NCBI GenBank assembly: GCA_940337035.1
Contig: CALNHX010003653.1
Location: 1 to 64,000 of the forward strand
Reading direction: 5' to 3'
Length of the DNA stretch: 64,000 nt
From: Agriotes lineatus
Lineage: Eukaryota > Arthropoda > Insecta > Coleoptera > Elateridae
Made by a program: the position numbers and the translations under genes. The notes below the pieces were generated by a model. The model was not told where the DNA came from and searched no databases. It saw only the letters and a program-made list of their open reading frames with translations. Shown here piece after piece: positions 42,200 to 52,580 of the stretch (its first letter is position 1; every line of letters starts with the position of its first letter).

Positions 42200-43752
42200 A
42201 TATTAAATTAATAAATAAGAGCTTTTTAGCAATGTGCTTGTATTTGCTAAGGAGTTAATCACATCTTCATTGTCAATGCTTGTTAAAATGGATTTCTCGA
42301 CGTCCATAATCATAAACCACTCTACCTTCTCGTTAGATAGCCGGTTTCTCAGTCGAGTCTTAATAGAGTTTAAAATGGAAAATGACCTTTCACATGTTAC
42401 CTGTGATATGGGGAGTATTAAAAGATATTGATGAACTAAAGAAAACACAGAGTAAGCGCCTTGGAACATGTTACATTTTAACATAATGAGGTAACAGCAA
42501 ATGGAACAATTTTGGCAACTTTTACAGGTCGTAGTAGCTTCTAGAGCGGATATGCAATCTTTATGAGTGGATATGTCATCATCTTCTTCATTACAGTTAA
42601 CAAAATCGTAATTGATTTGATGCGATTCTCCCAGAGATAACATTAATTTGCCCCAAATATATGCGTGAATAAATAATTCTTCTTTTATCTGATTGGGAGT
42701 AGCATATGGATTGAATTTTCAACATTTTTTTAGGTCAAAATTCCAAGAAATTTACGGGTAATTTTTTACTTTTCCTATTGTTAAAATATTCTGGATCAAA
42801 AATTGCCAAGTCGCTACACAAATTCATGCTTTTGTTTCCATCGATGAAACCACTGTATTCATTAATACATTATAATATGTTGCTACTCGGAATCTTTCGT
42901 TTTCAGTGATTTTTGAGTCATCTTTAAAAGTTTAATCAAAATGCTTCTTAACGATCCTGCGACGAACACTGGGAAATTCCGTTTCAATGTCAGCATCGGT
43001 TATATGACATCTTTCATCAAAATTGTGGCATGCCCACGTAATAAATTTTTGAGTAGAGTTTTCGATACTGGCCATATCTCTTTGAACTGAGCTAAGGTCC
43101 TGAATCGCCATTTGAACCATGCGATTGCACTTAATTAAATCAAGACCCTTTGTTTGCAAGTACCTAGACAATGGACCAGTTATCGAAAAAACTTTTAAAA
43201 ATATCTGGACGAGTACAATAAATTTTCGTATTTTAACAACTTCTGTTTGTAGTTTTCAGCTATAGCTCTGGTATGAGAATTAATTTTCAGGTTGGTTTGT
43301 ATTTCATGTAAAGAGTCTATAACATCAACATACAAAGCTTTGTCGGCATTATCATATTCACCAACAACTGTTTTAAGAGCTGATTCCTTGGTCCACCAAC
43401 GTGTTTCTCCTATTATTTGTAGATTTCTATGTTTGGGATCTTTTATATGTAAAAACCAAACTTTCAGCCTTTGATGGTATTCTTTAACAAATACAGCAAT
43501 TGCATTTAATAGACTAAAAAAATATGTGGCTTTTACGTTAGCCTTCGTTAGGTCAGTAAGCACAAGATTAAGTATATGACTGTAACACCATATATGAACA
43601 TGATTTGGATTATCCTTCAACATTTTTGCTGAAAAACCATTATACTCACCTTGCATGTTTGCAGCTCCATCGGTAGCATTTGCTATGCAGTTATTGGGAT
43701 CTAAATCATTACTTTGTAATATATTTATTACCAAATTGTAAAAACCTTGACC

Positions 43753-44134
43753 TTCACAAAGACTAAAATGGTTCGCCACTTAATGAGGAGCGAAGATGGG
43801 AAAACAAACAAAAGAATAACGCAATAGAAGCCAATGGAACAAAGATACAGAGGGAGACCCAGGAGCACCTGGCAAGACAATATAGTGGAAGACTTAAGAT
43901 TAATGGAAATAAATAACTGGAAAATTAAGTGTAGTGAAAGAAAGGCATGGAAAAAATAGTACAGTCTGCAAAAACACATAGAAAATTATAAAGAAAAGTG
44001 AAGTGAAAAGTGGGTGCAGTTAAGAGAGGTCTTTTCCGTTATCCCCACTTATAATACAATATTATACAGTAGGGGTGAATATCCCTGGTGGATGAGGCTA
44101 TAACCCGCTAAGGGTTGAATGCCTATATATATAT
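43753..44134 (+). mobile_element. 5'-truncated LINE fragment in the hAT gene, 11-bp duplication
   Basis: AAACCTTGACC lies at 43742-43752 and 44135-44145. The insert reads VRHLMRSEDGKTNKRI, then RGRPRSTWQDNIVEDLR and CSERKAWKK, the C-terminal tail of an RTE-like LINE. A 3' UTR ends in a TATATATATA repeat. The hAT frame resumes past the duplication. Confidence 0.8.
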
Positions 44135-44145
44135 AAACCTTGACC

Positions 44146-44290
44146 AGTAGTGTCATGGGATGGAACAACTGCAAGAAGCCTATCGCAGACTCTCCCGTTG
44201 TAAACATACCTAAAACATGTGGATTTGTATGTATGAGTAATTTAAATTTCCTCACATAAATGAATCGTTAACTTCAGAAAGGGGCATGTG
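44146..44290 (-). other. hAT coding remnant and the target of the 4.5-kb insertion
   Basis: The last hAT-coding bases before the insertion, then AACTTCAGAAAGGGG. That phrase pairs with CCCCTTTCTGAAGTT beyond the far end of the insertion (about 48825), so the insertion hit a small palindrome. Confidence 0.55.
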
Positions 44291-44339
44291 CAGAGCTGGG
44301 CAAAATACTTTTAAAAAGTATTTAAATATTAAAAGTACG

Positions 44340-47250
44340 ATGTTTCAACGAAAGAAGATCCATAAAATTACATGGATTAGCCCGGACAAAAAAACTCTTA
44401 CTTACTTACTTAGTCTTCTCTCTTATACCCTTACCGGGTGTCGAGACAAAAAAACTCAAAACCAGATTAACCATCTATTGGTGACCGAGATCCACGCACA
44501 ATGCATTATAAATGTTAGGTCGTACAGAGGAGCCGATGTTAATTCAGACCATGTGTTGATTAAAGCAAAAGTAAAGCAATGAATTCCGGATATAACAAAA
44601 ATTAACAAAAGTAGAGGTACTAGATGGGAAATAAAAAAGCTAGAAGATGATCAATAAAACAAGAATACGCAGTAAACACTAAAGAAGAAATAAACAAATA
44701 TGGAAAAAATGAAAGCATTTAGAAACAATGGAAACTTATAAAAAACGCAATAAAAGGAAGTGCAAATAATCTAAGAAGGGAAGAGACTGGACAAAAGAAT
44801 GACTGGTTTGACGACGATTGTAAAAAATAGTGCAAGAAAGAAGAAAAATTAGACTTTAATGCTTAGCTAAACAAACAAAGGAACTGCAAGAACAATTTAG
44901 ACAGATAAGGAACAAAGCAAATAACCTATGCAGATCAAAAAAAAAGGGAAGCAACGAAGAAAAAGATAGCAGGTATTCTAACAGCATACACTGACAAAAA
45001 TGCTAGAAGTTTTTATAACAAAATAAAGACAGAGAGAAAGGGATTTATAAGCCGTTCACGATCTTTTTGGGTCAGGTGAGGCTATGACCATCTAGTAATT
45101 TTGTTGGCAGAACCTCTGCTGCAACTAAACTCCCTCATGGAAATTGACACTTTTTGTGTTAGGTTAGGTTGTTTTCAGTTTAAGGTTATATTTTCTAAAT
45201 AGTTACATTGTTGCCGGATATTCTCTAGTCTCCACATCGATTCGCGTTGTTTTAAATTTGGTATGTCCTTTTTAAATTTGAAGTAGCATCGTTTAATGGA
45301 AATTTTTTGTTGTAACAAAGTTATTTTGGACATTTTGACTTTTCCTTCGACGGAAATTAAAATTATTTTTACACATTTGATAAATCATTTATTTTCTTAC
45401 GAATATTAAAATAATAAATCTGGCAATGTGGTGGCAAGAAAATGTCGAACAGACACTGACAGAAAAAAAAGTTGCATTCGCTACATCATCGAATCAGTTT
45501 GTCCAACATGAAAAGAAAAAATCACAGCCAACTCTGTCCCAAAAAGGTCGTGAACGGCTTATATACAATCAGTAGGTTTGAGAGACGAAACAGGCGAAGT
45601 ACATCTCGATGAAACACAAATGGCTGAAATATGAGCAAGATGTTTCAAAAACACTGTGTGGGAACCTATAATGGAGAAGAACAAGAAAGACTGGCGTTAA
45701 GTAACAGAAATCAAGTAGAAGCACCGAATTTTGAAGAATTTATAAAAGCTATAAACAAAATCAAAAATAACAAAAGTGCAGGATCTGACGAAATAGTGAT
45801 AGAGCTAATCAAACATGCAGATGAAGATGTAATTAATAGAATATACGAACTTATTATAAAAGTATGGAAGAACAAATAGATGCCGGAAGAATGGTGTACA
45901 GCAATTATATGCCCCATCTATAAAAAGAGCAACGCCCAATTGCCAGTCAATTACAGGGCAATATCACTTCTGAATGTGATGTACAAGAGCCTAGCACACC
46001 TTATTAATGGGAAAATACAAAATATAGTAGAAGGTAAGATTGGCCAATACCAAGCGGGTTTTAAAAAGGGAAAATCTGTAATAGACCACATCTTTGTTTT
46101 AAACCAAAATTCAGCAAAAATGTAGCAAAAAAAACATAAAAATGCACGCAATGTTTATCGATTTCAGAAATCATATGATAAAATAAAAAGTTAAATGTTC
46201 AAAGCTATGAAGGATCTAGAGATACCAGCAGAGCTTGTAAGATTAGTGATGATGACGTTAAAGAACACGGTAAATAGAGTAAAATATAGAGGGCGAGAAT
46301 CAAAGGAATATGAAAGCAATGTTGGTCTTAAGCAAGGCAACCCATTATCAACAACGCTCTTTAACATCACCCTGGAACAAATCATCAGAAGAAGTAGCAT
46401 TAACATAAACAGAAATATTTTGAATAATTCACACCAATGCCTTGCCTATGCGGATAATGTGGTACTTCTTGCTAGAACACAAGAAGAATTAAAAGCTATC
46501 TTCAACAGCTTAGAGAAGCAGGCCTCTGTAGTTGGATTACAAATACATGAGAGCAAATCAAGTTATATGATTCTGTGTAATAAACTACAAGAAGACCAGA
46601 ACCTGGACATTGTGTCATTAGACAAGAAGAAGAAATATGTGTTCAAGCTTACAAATAGTGTAATTTATTTAGGTGCGGAAATAACTAGTGATGGTAACCA
46701 TTCTAAAAACGTTTTAAGAAGAATTGCGGCGGGATCCAGAAGTGCAGGTGCGTTGAACAACATTTTTTCTTCAAAAATCTTACGAGAAATTTAAAACTAA
46801 AATTGTATAAATAGTAGTGCGGACAGTAGTGCTTTTTGGAAGTGAAACATGGACTCTAACAATGGAAAACATGAAACGTTTAGAAATATGGGAAAGACGA
46901 ATTCTGAGAAAGATATTTGGTGGTGTTAAAGAAAACGGTAGTTGGAGAAGAAGAACAAATGCCGAGTTGGAGGAAATGTTTCAAGATCCTAGTATAAAAG
47001 TGACAGTGCAACAAAATAGGTTGAGGTGGTTCGGCCACATAACTAGGCTGAGTGACGAAGATTTAACCAAAAACACATTTAAACTAGAACCAGAGGGAAG
47101 AAATCGAAAAAGGAAGGCCGAGGAAAACGTGGTGGGAATGTCTTAAGGAGGATTTAACGGAGTACAAGATACGGAATTGGCGGACCCTAACACAGGACAG
47201 AGCAGCATGGAGAAAGACGATTCAAGCCATAGGCTTTAAGGCCTGAAGTG
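44340..47250 (+). pseudogene. RTE-like LINE ORF2 in the hAT element, inactive
   Basis: Order: endonuclease end (KITWISPDKKT; NQINHLLVTEIHA; RGADVNSDHVLIKAKVK, 44370-44580), a decayed linker interrupted by a MITE, RT start (NKIKNNKSAGSDEIVIELIK, 45760-45810), PEEWCTAIICPIYKK and VNYRAISLLNVMYKSLAHLI (45880-46010), GQYQAGFKKGKSVIDHIFVL, then GLKQGNPLSTTLFNITLEQI and YADNVVLLAR (46440-46480). The tail is RTVVLFGSETWTLT, LRWFGHITRL and RAAWRKTIQAIGF to about 47240. The catalytic box reads YADN where YADD is normal, and there are stops at 45879 and 46125, so it is dead. The UAG at 45879 is directly followed by coding in the same family alignment. Confidence 0.9.
45048..45562. mobile_element. 515-bp MITE inside the RTE-like LINE
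   Basis: TAAGCCGTTCACGATCTTTT at the left and the inverse ending GTGAACGGCTTA at the right pair over about 27 bp with two mismatches. TA flanks both ends. Non-coding. Confidence 0.8.
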
Positions 47251-47262
47251 CTGTTACATATG

Positions 47263-47751
47263 CAGGGTGATTTTTTGAAAACCAACCACCTGAGATATTT
47301 CAGAAACCAAAAGGAAATTAAAAATTTCCGAAAACAGGTCCACTTATATGTCAAGGGGGAAACGGTGTGACCTATGATTCACACTTTTGACGTTTACCCC
47401 TGCACCCCCACGAATACCTCCGCAAAAATTTTAAATGGAATGACCCATCGCGTGGTATCTCAAATGAAAGCTTATCTTATAAGGATTATGGTGATGTGTC
47501 ACTTGCCCACGTTTTTTATTTTCTCATACATTTTATGAGAAAGTTTATCATTGCCACTTCAGGAGAACGGTAAGCGCTATCGAAACCTAATTTTAATCAG
47601 GTAGGCGTGGAAAAAAAAAGAAAGCAAGCCGTTGACGTTTTGTCTAACAAACTGTCACATTAGTTGATAAGTGGACCTGTTTTCGGAAAAATTTAATTTC
47701 TTTTTGGTTTCTGAAATATCTCAGGCGGATCGTTTTCAAAAAATCACCCTG
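47263..47751. mobile_element. 489-bp MITE behind the LINE
   Basis: CAGGGTGATTTTTTGAAAAC at the left pairs with the inverse ending AATCACCCTG at 47751. Pairing continues through CTGAGATATTTCAGAAACCA and CCGAAAACAGGTCCACTTAT. TA lies right of it. Confidence 0.85.
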
Positions 47752-47753
47752 TA

Positions 47754-48795
47754 TATATATTTAAATACTAAATACTTTTTGAAAATTGAATGTATTTAAA
47801 TATTAAATACTTTTTTTGAGCAAAAGGTAGTTAAATAATAAATACCTATAGTATTTAAATACTTTTAATAGTTAAATACTTTTCTAACCGTATTTAAATA
47901 CTTTAAAAGTATTTAAATACTTAAAAAATATTTAAATACTTTGAAAGTATTTAAATATTTTTAAAATATTTAAAATACTTCTTAAGTATTTAGATATCCC
48001 TAAAATGTAAAAAGACTTGCGAAATATTTAAATAGTAACACATGTTTTAAACAATTTTTCAAAATTAAATTTTTAATTCTAAATTTCCTTTTATTCGAAT
48101 ATTAAGCCAAATAATAAAGATGGCATAGCTTAAACTATTGTATATATTTCGGCAAAGAAAATCTTAAAATGCATAAATTTTATTACTAATAAAATTGCGT
48201 ATATTGAATATGAATTACTAATAGTACTATTAAATATAGGTATACTTACTTTTACCACAAATCACGACACAGGCACAGAGGAAACACCACTATTTGTTCC
48301 GCGCTGCCAAAACATGAAATATCGAAATAATCGAATGGCAGGGGTGCACCGTCTCAGTCCCCCGTCAAACTGGCTTTTTATGCATCTTGCTCCGGCCTAC
48401 CATTGCCTGGTGGCTTCTGTCTCGCTCTAGCACGAGTGGTTGTTACCTGAAGCCCTAAACGTGTTCGCGTTTCAAGTAAAAACTTGGGATTTTGATAAAC
48501 GTTAAAACTATGCAAAAAGTATTTACTAGTTAGAAATACATTTGAAGAAATAAAAAGTAGCTAAATACTCTGAAAGTATTTAAATACTCTCAAAGTATTT
48601 AAATACTCCCAAAGTAATATAAAAATATGCTAAAAATATTTACTGCCAAAATTGCATTTAAATACTAAATACTTTGCAAAGTATTAGCACCTAGAAATAC
48701 AAATACCGTCCATTACTACAATACTAAGTATTTAAATACTACAAAGTATTTATATAAAAGAAAGTATTTACAAATACAAATACTGCCCAGATCTG
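47754..48795. repeat. Array of AGTATTTAAATACT palindromes
   Basis: More than fifteen copies of AGTATTTAAATACTT or close variants lie at 47760-48010 and 48540-48790, with a further few at the left end of the element (44310-44345). They are self-complementary 14-16-mers at irregular spacing, so they look like subterminal repeats of the hAT element. The block 48250-48500 between them is GC-richer, unique and non-coding. Confidence 0.85.
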
Positions 48796-50227
48796 GGCAT
48801 GTGAATACAAATGTCCATTGTCATGTCCCCTTTCTGAAGTTAGCAAATCAAATGTAAAAAAGATCTTTGCAAAACAAACTATACTGAAAGTATAGTATAG
48901 TTGTATATTCAAGAGTTTCCGTGTATTTTAAAATTAAAAATATATAAAAGATTTTTAGAATTAAAAAATAATATTGCTGTAGTGTGTAACGAAAATATCA
49001 AGTTATTTTTTATATACATTTTAATAAAGTATCTAAGTCAAACCATTAAACAATAAAATAATAGCTCATATAAGTATGTTTTACAATGGAACACTGATCT
49101 ACAGTTGAGACATCTAAGGTCGTATCAATTTCAGTCGAATACATAATGGCTTTTTAAATTTCAGCGAATATTTGTTTTTCATTATATTTGTTATTATGGA
49201 AATAATGGAATTCACTGTTGTCTTAGAAAAAAATGTCAATAGCTTTCCACTTGTTGTTGTTTATTTCCCTTTTCATGCTGATTTTTACTTTGACATATTA
49301 TCGCAGGTTTTTTTAATATCAAGTCGTATTTCTCCAACAACAAAACAATTTCTAAGAAAGTTCTATTGTCCAACTCTTTTGGTGGTTTAAAATTATCTCG
49401 TGGTCATCAATTCTTTGATATAAGTGCTTTCAATCGGACATACCTTTTCTAAACTGTTTGTTTCACCGGTATCCCCAAAAGCCAAACAAACTTTACAAAA
49501 TAACGGTTTTTTGTTAAAACTGTAGGTAAGCCACTGTCTGGAATTTTTATTCGATCGAACAAAAGCTTTTTTAACATTAAATGGAATATTTTCCCCCTGT
49601 GATACAGCAAACCGGCTTGAATAGCTCGGCTAAGGTACACTTCTCACCTCTTTAGTCAATTCAAATGGTTGTTGACCAGCAATAGAAGTACAATTATATT
49701 TAATTTTCCGATAAATCCAGATTTTCAAAAGTGGTTGCATATACCTAATTGTATAAAGTAAATGGAAATTATATTAGGTCAGGTTTTTCAAGTGTTACAA
49801 GGCGATATCTTGAAAACGTTGTAAAATATTTTGATGAAACTTTGAGGGTGTAATAGTGTGATGGGGGGACATATTTAAACATATTTTTGAAATTTACCCC
49901 CTCTCTCTGCTTTGAGGAGTGAGGGGTAACTTTGGAATTTTTTAATTGGATGATGTACTTTTGTTTATAAAATTCGAATCTACGTAACAAACTACGTATG
50001 CGTACAAAAACTTTTTTTATTTGCTCTTGACAGAATCTGCTCTGCCTGCTTATTAGTGGCGCCTGAAATGCTACAGCGGGTGCAAAACTCATTTAGAAAA
50101 AGGGTGAGAAAGTGTTTGGAAGTTGAAGGGGGACATTTCGAACAAATTCTCCAGTATTACAGACGATAAATAAGTTGAAATCAAATGGTAAATATTTTTT
50201 TATTTTATAACTTCATGTATCCATAAC

Positions 50228-50345
50228 AGGGTTTGAAAAAACCCGGGTTTTTTTCAGAAAAACCCAACCCACTGGGCCCATGGGGGGTTTTTTCGGGTTT
50301 TTTCGGGTTTTTTCGGGCTTCTTCGGGTTTTTTCGGCCTCTTTCA
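50228..50345. repeat. hAT-like end made of CGGGTTTTTT repeats
   Basis: CAGGGTTTGAAAAAACCCGG starts the stretch, and GGGTTTTTTC is then repeated five or six times (50283-50340). The look is that of a hAT terminus with palindromic subterminal repeats, similar in design to the array at 47754. The predicted frame of G-F-F repeats across it is an artefact. Confidence 0.6.
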
Positions 50346-50369
50346 AGTTTTTCCCGTCTTCCCGGGATA

Positions 50370-50693
50370 ATGGCTCTTCGAATAAAAGACGAAGCATTTT
50401 TTCCATTATTATTGATGACGGATGCTGTCATCAATCAGTTTTCATCCCCTCAATGGTGGAAACTTGTTGCAAAAAGAATCGAAAAAATGTCAACCTTGCC
50501 ACATGGTTTTTGCGATTTTTTATTAGGTCTATCTTCGGCGCCGGCATCTTCAACTTCCATTGAACGATACATTTCTACATTCGGACTTGTTTGGAGTAAA
50601 CTTCGAAATCGCCTAGGCGTGAAAAAAGCCAGAAAACTAGTGCTAGTGTACATACATTTGCGCTCAACTGATCCACACACTATTGACTGGTAA
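50370..50693 (+). pseudogene. hAT transposase, C-terminal dimerisation domain
   Basis: The frame reads PQWWKLVAKRIEKMSTLPHG, LSSAPASSTSIERYISTFGL and VWSKLRNRLGVKKARKLVLV, the conserved hAT C-terminus (S-S-x-x-x-E-R-x-F-S region) through which transposase subunits pair. About 105 residues remain; the DDE core and zinc finger are missing. The frame is open to the stop at 50693, so the loss was a large deletion, not gradual decay. It lies directly behind the hAT-like end at 50228, as in an internally deleted element. It belongs to a different hAT family from the ZMYM1-like one at 42203. Confidence 0.85.
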
Positions 50694-51001
50694 TAATTAA
50701 TTGTTCTTGCTCTAATATTCTGTTTTTTACAATCATTAATTATATTTCTAATGTTCTATTATTCTTAAAAGTAATTAATTGTGTTTTACTAATTTGTAAT
50801 AAAATTCGAAAAGTTGAGGATTTTTGTTCAAATTGTTTAACCCAAGTTGTGAGTTTACTAGTCCCTTGGAGTGAATCCAGGACCGAAAAATATGTTGAAA
50901 TATCTCCCCCCATTTCCCTTATCACCTCACCAACATTTTGTCAAAATATTTTAAATCGTTTTCAAGATATCGCCTTGTAACACTTTAAAAAACTCACCTA
51001 G

Positions 51002-51410
51002 TAAAAATGAAACAAAAAATTTCAGTCACATTTTATAAAGGCCACGGCCCAAATTGGAACAATTAAACCGTTCTTTCAGGAAATGTTCCAGGCTCTTGAT
51101 AGTCCCATCCGTGCCTGCCTGCTTCGTGACGCTTTGGATTGCAATATGATACATTAGTTATGACATCCAGGCATACACCTTTATCTACTCTCACCACTAG
51201 CACTCATTCTGTTATCTATTTAACTGTGAACATTTCGTTTTAGCGACTAATTACTTAGTTTTTTGGTAGTTTTTCGACACCAGATGAATCACTAACCTTT
51301 AAAATGCACTATCCTAATGTCAAAATATTTAATTACAATTTCTTCTGTTTACTTTACTAGTGTAGCAGAGTTGTGTTTTACGGTTATAACCAATTGTCTT
51401 TTGTTGTAGG
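51002..51410 (+). other. Upstream region and 5' intron end of the zinc-finger gene
   Basis: Non-coding. It ends with a good acceptor TTGTCTTTTGTTGTAG (to 51410), which suggests a 5' UTR intron. No core promoter is clear. Confidence 0.5.
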
Positions 51411-51477
51411 TGCGAAGATATTTAAATTCAGTTGGTTCACCAATCATTAAGAGAAGCTCTGCCATTTAAACAACATA

Positions 51478-52359
51478 ATGAACATTAAACAAGAAACTAC
51501 GAACAGTACCTCTTGTAGTTCTACAGGAACTGCAATCTGCATATCGCAGAACATGGATAACAATGAAAAGTTAGATAAGTTATATCATAGTTGTTCTGTT
51601 TGTGAATACAAAGCCACACGAAAATATGATTTAGTTAGACATATGAGAACTCATACAGGAGAAACGCCTTATAGTTGTTCTGTATGTGATTTCAAAACAT
51701 CACGAAAAGGTAATTTATTTGCACATGTGAGAACTCATACAGGAGAGAAGCCTTATATATGTTCTGTTTGTAAATACAGGTCAGCAGATAGAAGTAGTTT
51801 AGTTAAACATATGAGAACCCATACAGGAGAAACGCCATATAGTTGCTTTGTTTGTGAATATAAAGCAACACGGAAATATCATTTAGTTATACATATGAGG
51901 ACACATACAGAAGAAACACCTTACAGTTGCTCTGTTTGTGAATACAAAACAGCACGGAAATATCATTTAGTTATACATATGAGAACACATACAGAAGAAA
52001 AGCCTTATTGTTGTTCTGTTTGTGATTTCAAAACATCACAAAAAAGTAACTTAGTTACACATATGAGAACTCATACAGGAGAAACACCTTATAGTTGCTC
52101 TGTTTGTGAATACAAAGCAACACGGAAAAATCTTATGGTTACACATATGGGAACTCATACAGGAGAGAAGCCTTATCGTTGTTCTGTTTGTGATTTCAAA
52201 ACATCACAAAAAAGTAACTTAGTTACACATATGAGAACCCATACAGGAGAAACGCCTTATAGTTGCTTTGTTTGTGAATATAAAGCAACACGGAAATATC
52301 ATTTAGTTAGACATATGAAAACTCATACAGGAGATAACTGCTATAATTGCCCAGTTTGA
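51478..52359 (+). CDS. C2H2 zinc-finger protein, nine tandem fingers
   Basis: A 293-residue frame. The short N-terminus (about 38 residues, with no ZAD or BTB domain) is followed by nine complete C-x2-C-x12-H-x3-H fingers joined by TG(E/D)(K/T)PY or TEE(K/T)PY linkers, then a truncated tenth. This is the form of DNA-binding Krueppel-type proteins, nuclear and probably regulatory; the target is unknown. The fingers are very alike (SCSVCEYKATRKYHLV recurs), so they grew by tandem duplication. A 5' UTR exon likely begins at 51411, after a strong acceptor. The ATG at 51478 (context ACATAATG) is the first in that exon. The tail ends NCYNCPV because of a small deletion (see findings). It could also be one of many recently expanded zinc-finger paralogues. 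Confidence 0.88.
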   Translation: MNIKQETTNSTSCSSTGTAICISQNMDNNEKLDKLYHSCSVCEYKATRKYDLVRHMRTHTGETPYSCSVCDFKTSRKGNLFAHVRTHTGEKPYICSVCKYRSADRSSLVKHMRTHTGETPYSCFVCEYKATRKYHLVIHMRTHTEETPYSCSVCEYKTARKYHLVIHMRTHTEEKPYCCSVCDFKTSQKSNLVTHMRTHTGETPYSCSVCEYKATRKNLMVTHMGTHTGEKPYRCSVCDFKTSQKSNLVTHMRTHTGETPYSCFVCEYKATRKYHLVRHMKTHTGDNCYNCPV

Positions 52360-52580
52360 ACACAAAGCAACACAGATAAACCATTAGGCAAATTGCTAAA
52401 AATTACGTAATAAGTATAAATACTTTTGATACTGCACGTACAGCTGCTTGAACCTAAACTCCTTAATGCGAAAAACTCTGATGTAGAATTAAGATAAGTA
52501 TCTACTTTTAAAATCCAATAAAATCATTGTCCTATTTAGGTTGTTTTTTGCAATACTCGTTCTTAAAAGTACTGTATAAC

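Larger units (their letters stand above)
44291..48795. mobile_element. 4.5-kb hAT element, GGCATGTG duplication, with LINE cargo and palindromic array
   Basis: The TIRs are CAGAGCTGGGCA at 44291 and the inverse TGCCCAGATCTG at 48795. GGCATGTG lies at 44283-44290 and 48796-48803. Both ends are built from AGTATTTAAATACT-like palindromes. It has no hAT transposase; the interior is an RTE-like LINE (about 44340-47250) and two MITEs. 8-bp duplication and CAGAG ends fit hAT. Confidence 0.85.
42203..49640 (-). pseudogene. ZMYM1/DUF4371-like hAT transposase, decayed and twice invaded
   Basis: On the minus strand, from the N-terminus: a TTF-type zinc finger (SRQWLTYSFNKKPLFCKVCL, about 49446-49600); a DUF4371 piece (LLLEKYDLILKKP, about 49270-49370); MFTTGESAIG (about 44180); NATDGAANMQGEYNGFSAKM and HVHIWCYSHILNLVLTDLTK (43600-43700); ETRWWTKESALK (about 43400); and finally the hAT dimerisation domain LPISQVTCERSFSILNSIKT with RLRNRLSNEKVEWFMIMDVE (about 42290-42420). 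This is the domain order of hAT transposases related to ZMYM1. Frameshifts, a LINE fragment (43753-44134) and a 4.5-kb element (44291-48795) break it. It was once an autonomous element. Confidence 0.85.
49774..51001. mobile_element. 1.2-kb TIR element holding a hAT fragment
   Basis: TTAGGTCAGGTTTTTCAAGT at the left pairs with the inverse ending AACTCACCTA at the right. AGTGTTACAAGGCGATATCT is shared exactly, and weaker pairing continues for about 120 bp (ACATATTT(A/C)AACATATTTTT). Inside is a second, unrelated hAT piece (50228-50693). Confidence 0.75.

Noticed and set aside
50280..50365. G-F-F repeat protein N-terminus
   Set aside because: The residues come from a GGGTTTTTTC simple repeat in front of the hAT fragment; real similarity starts about 50370.
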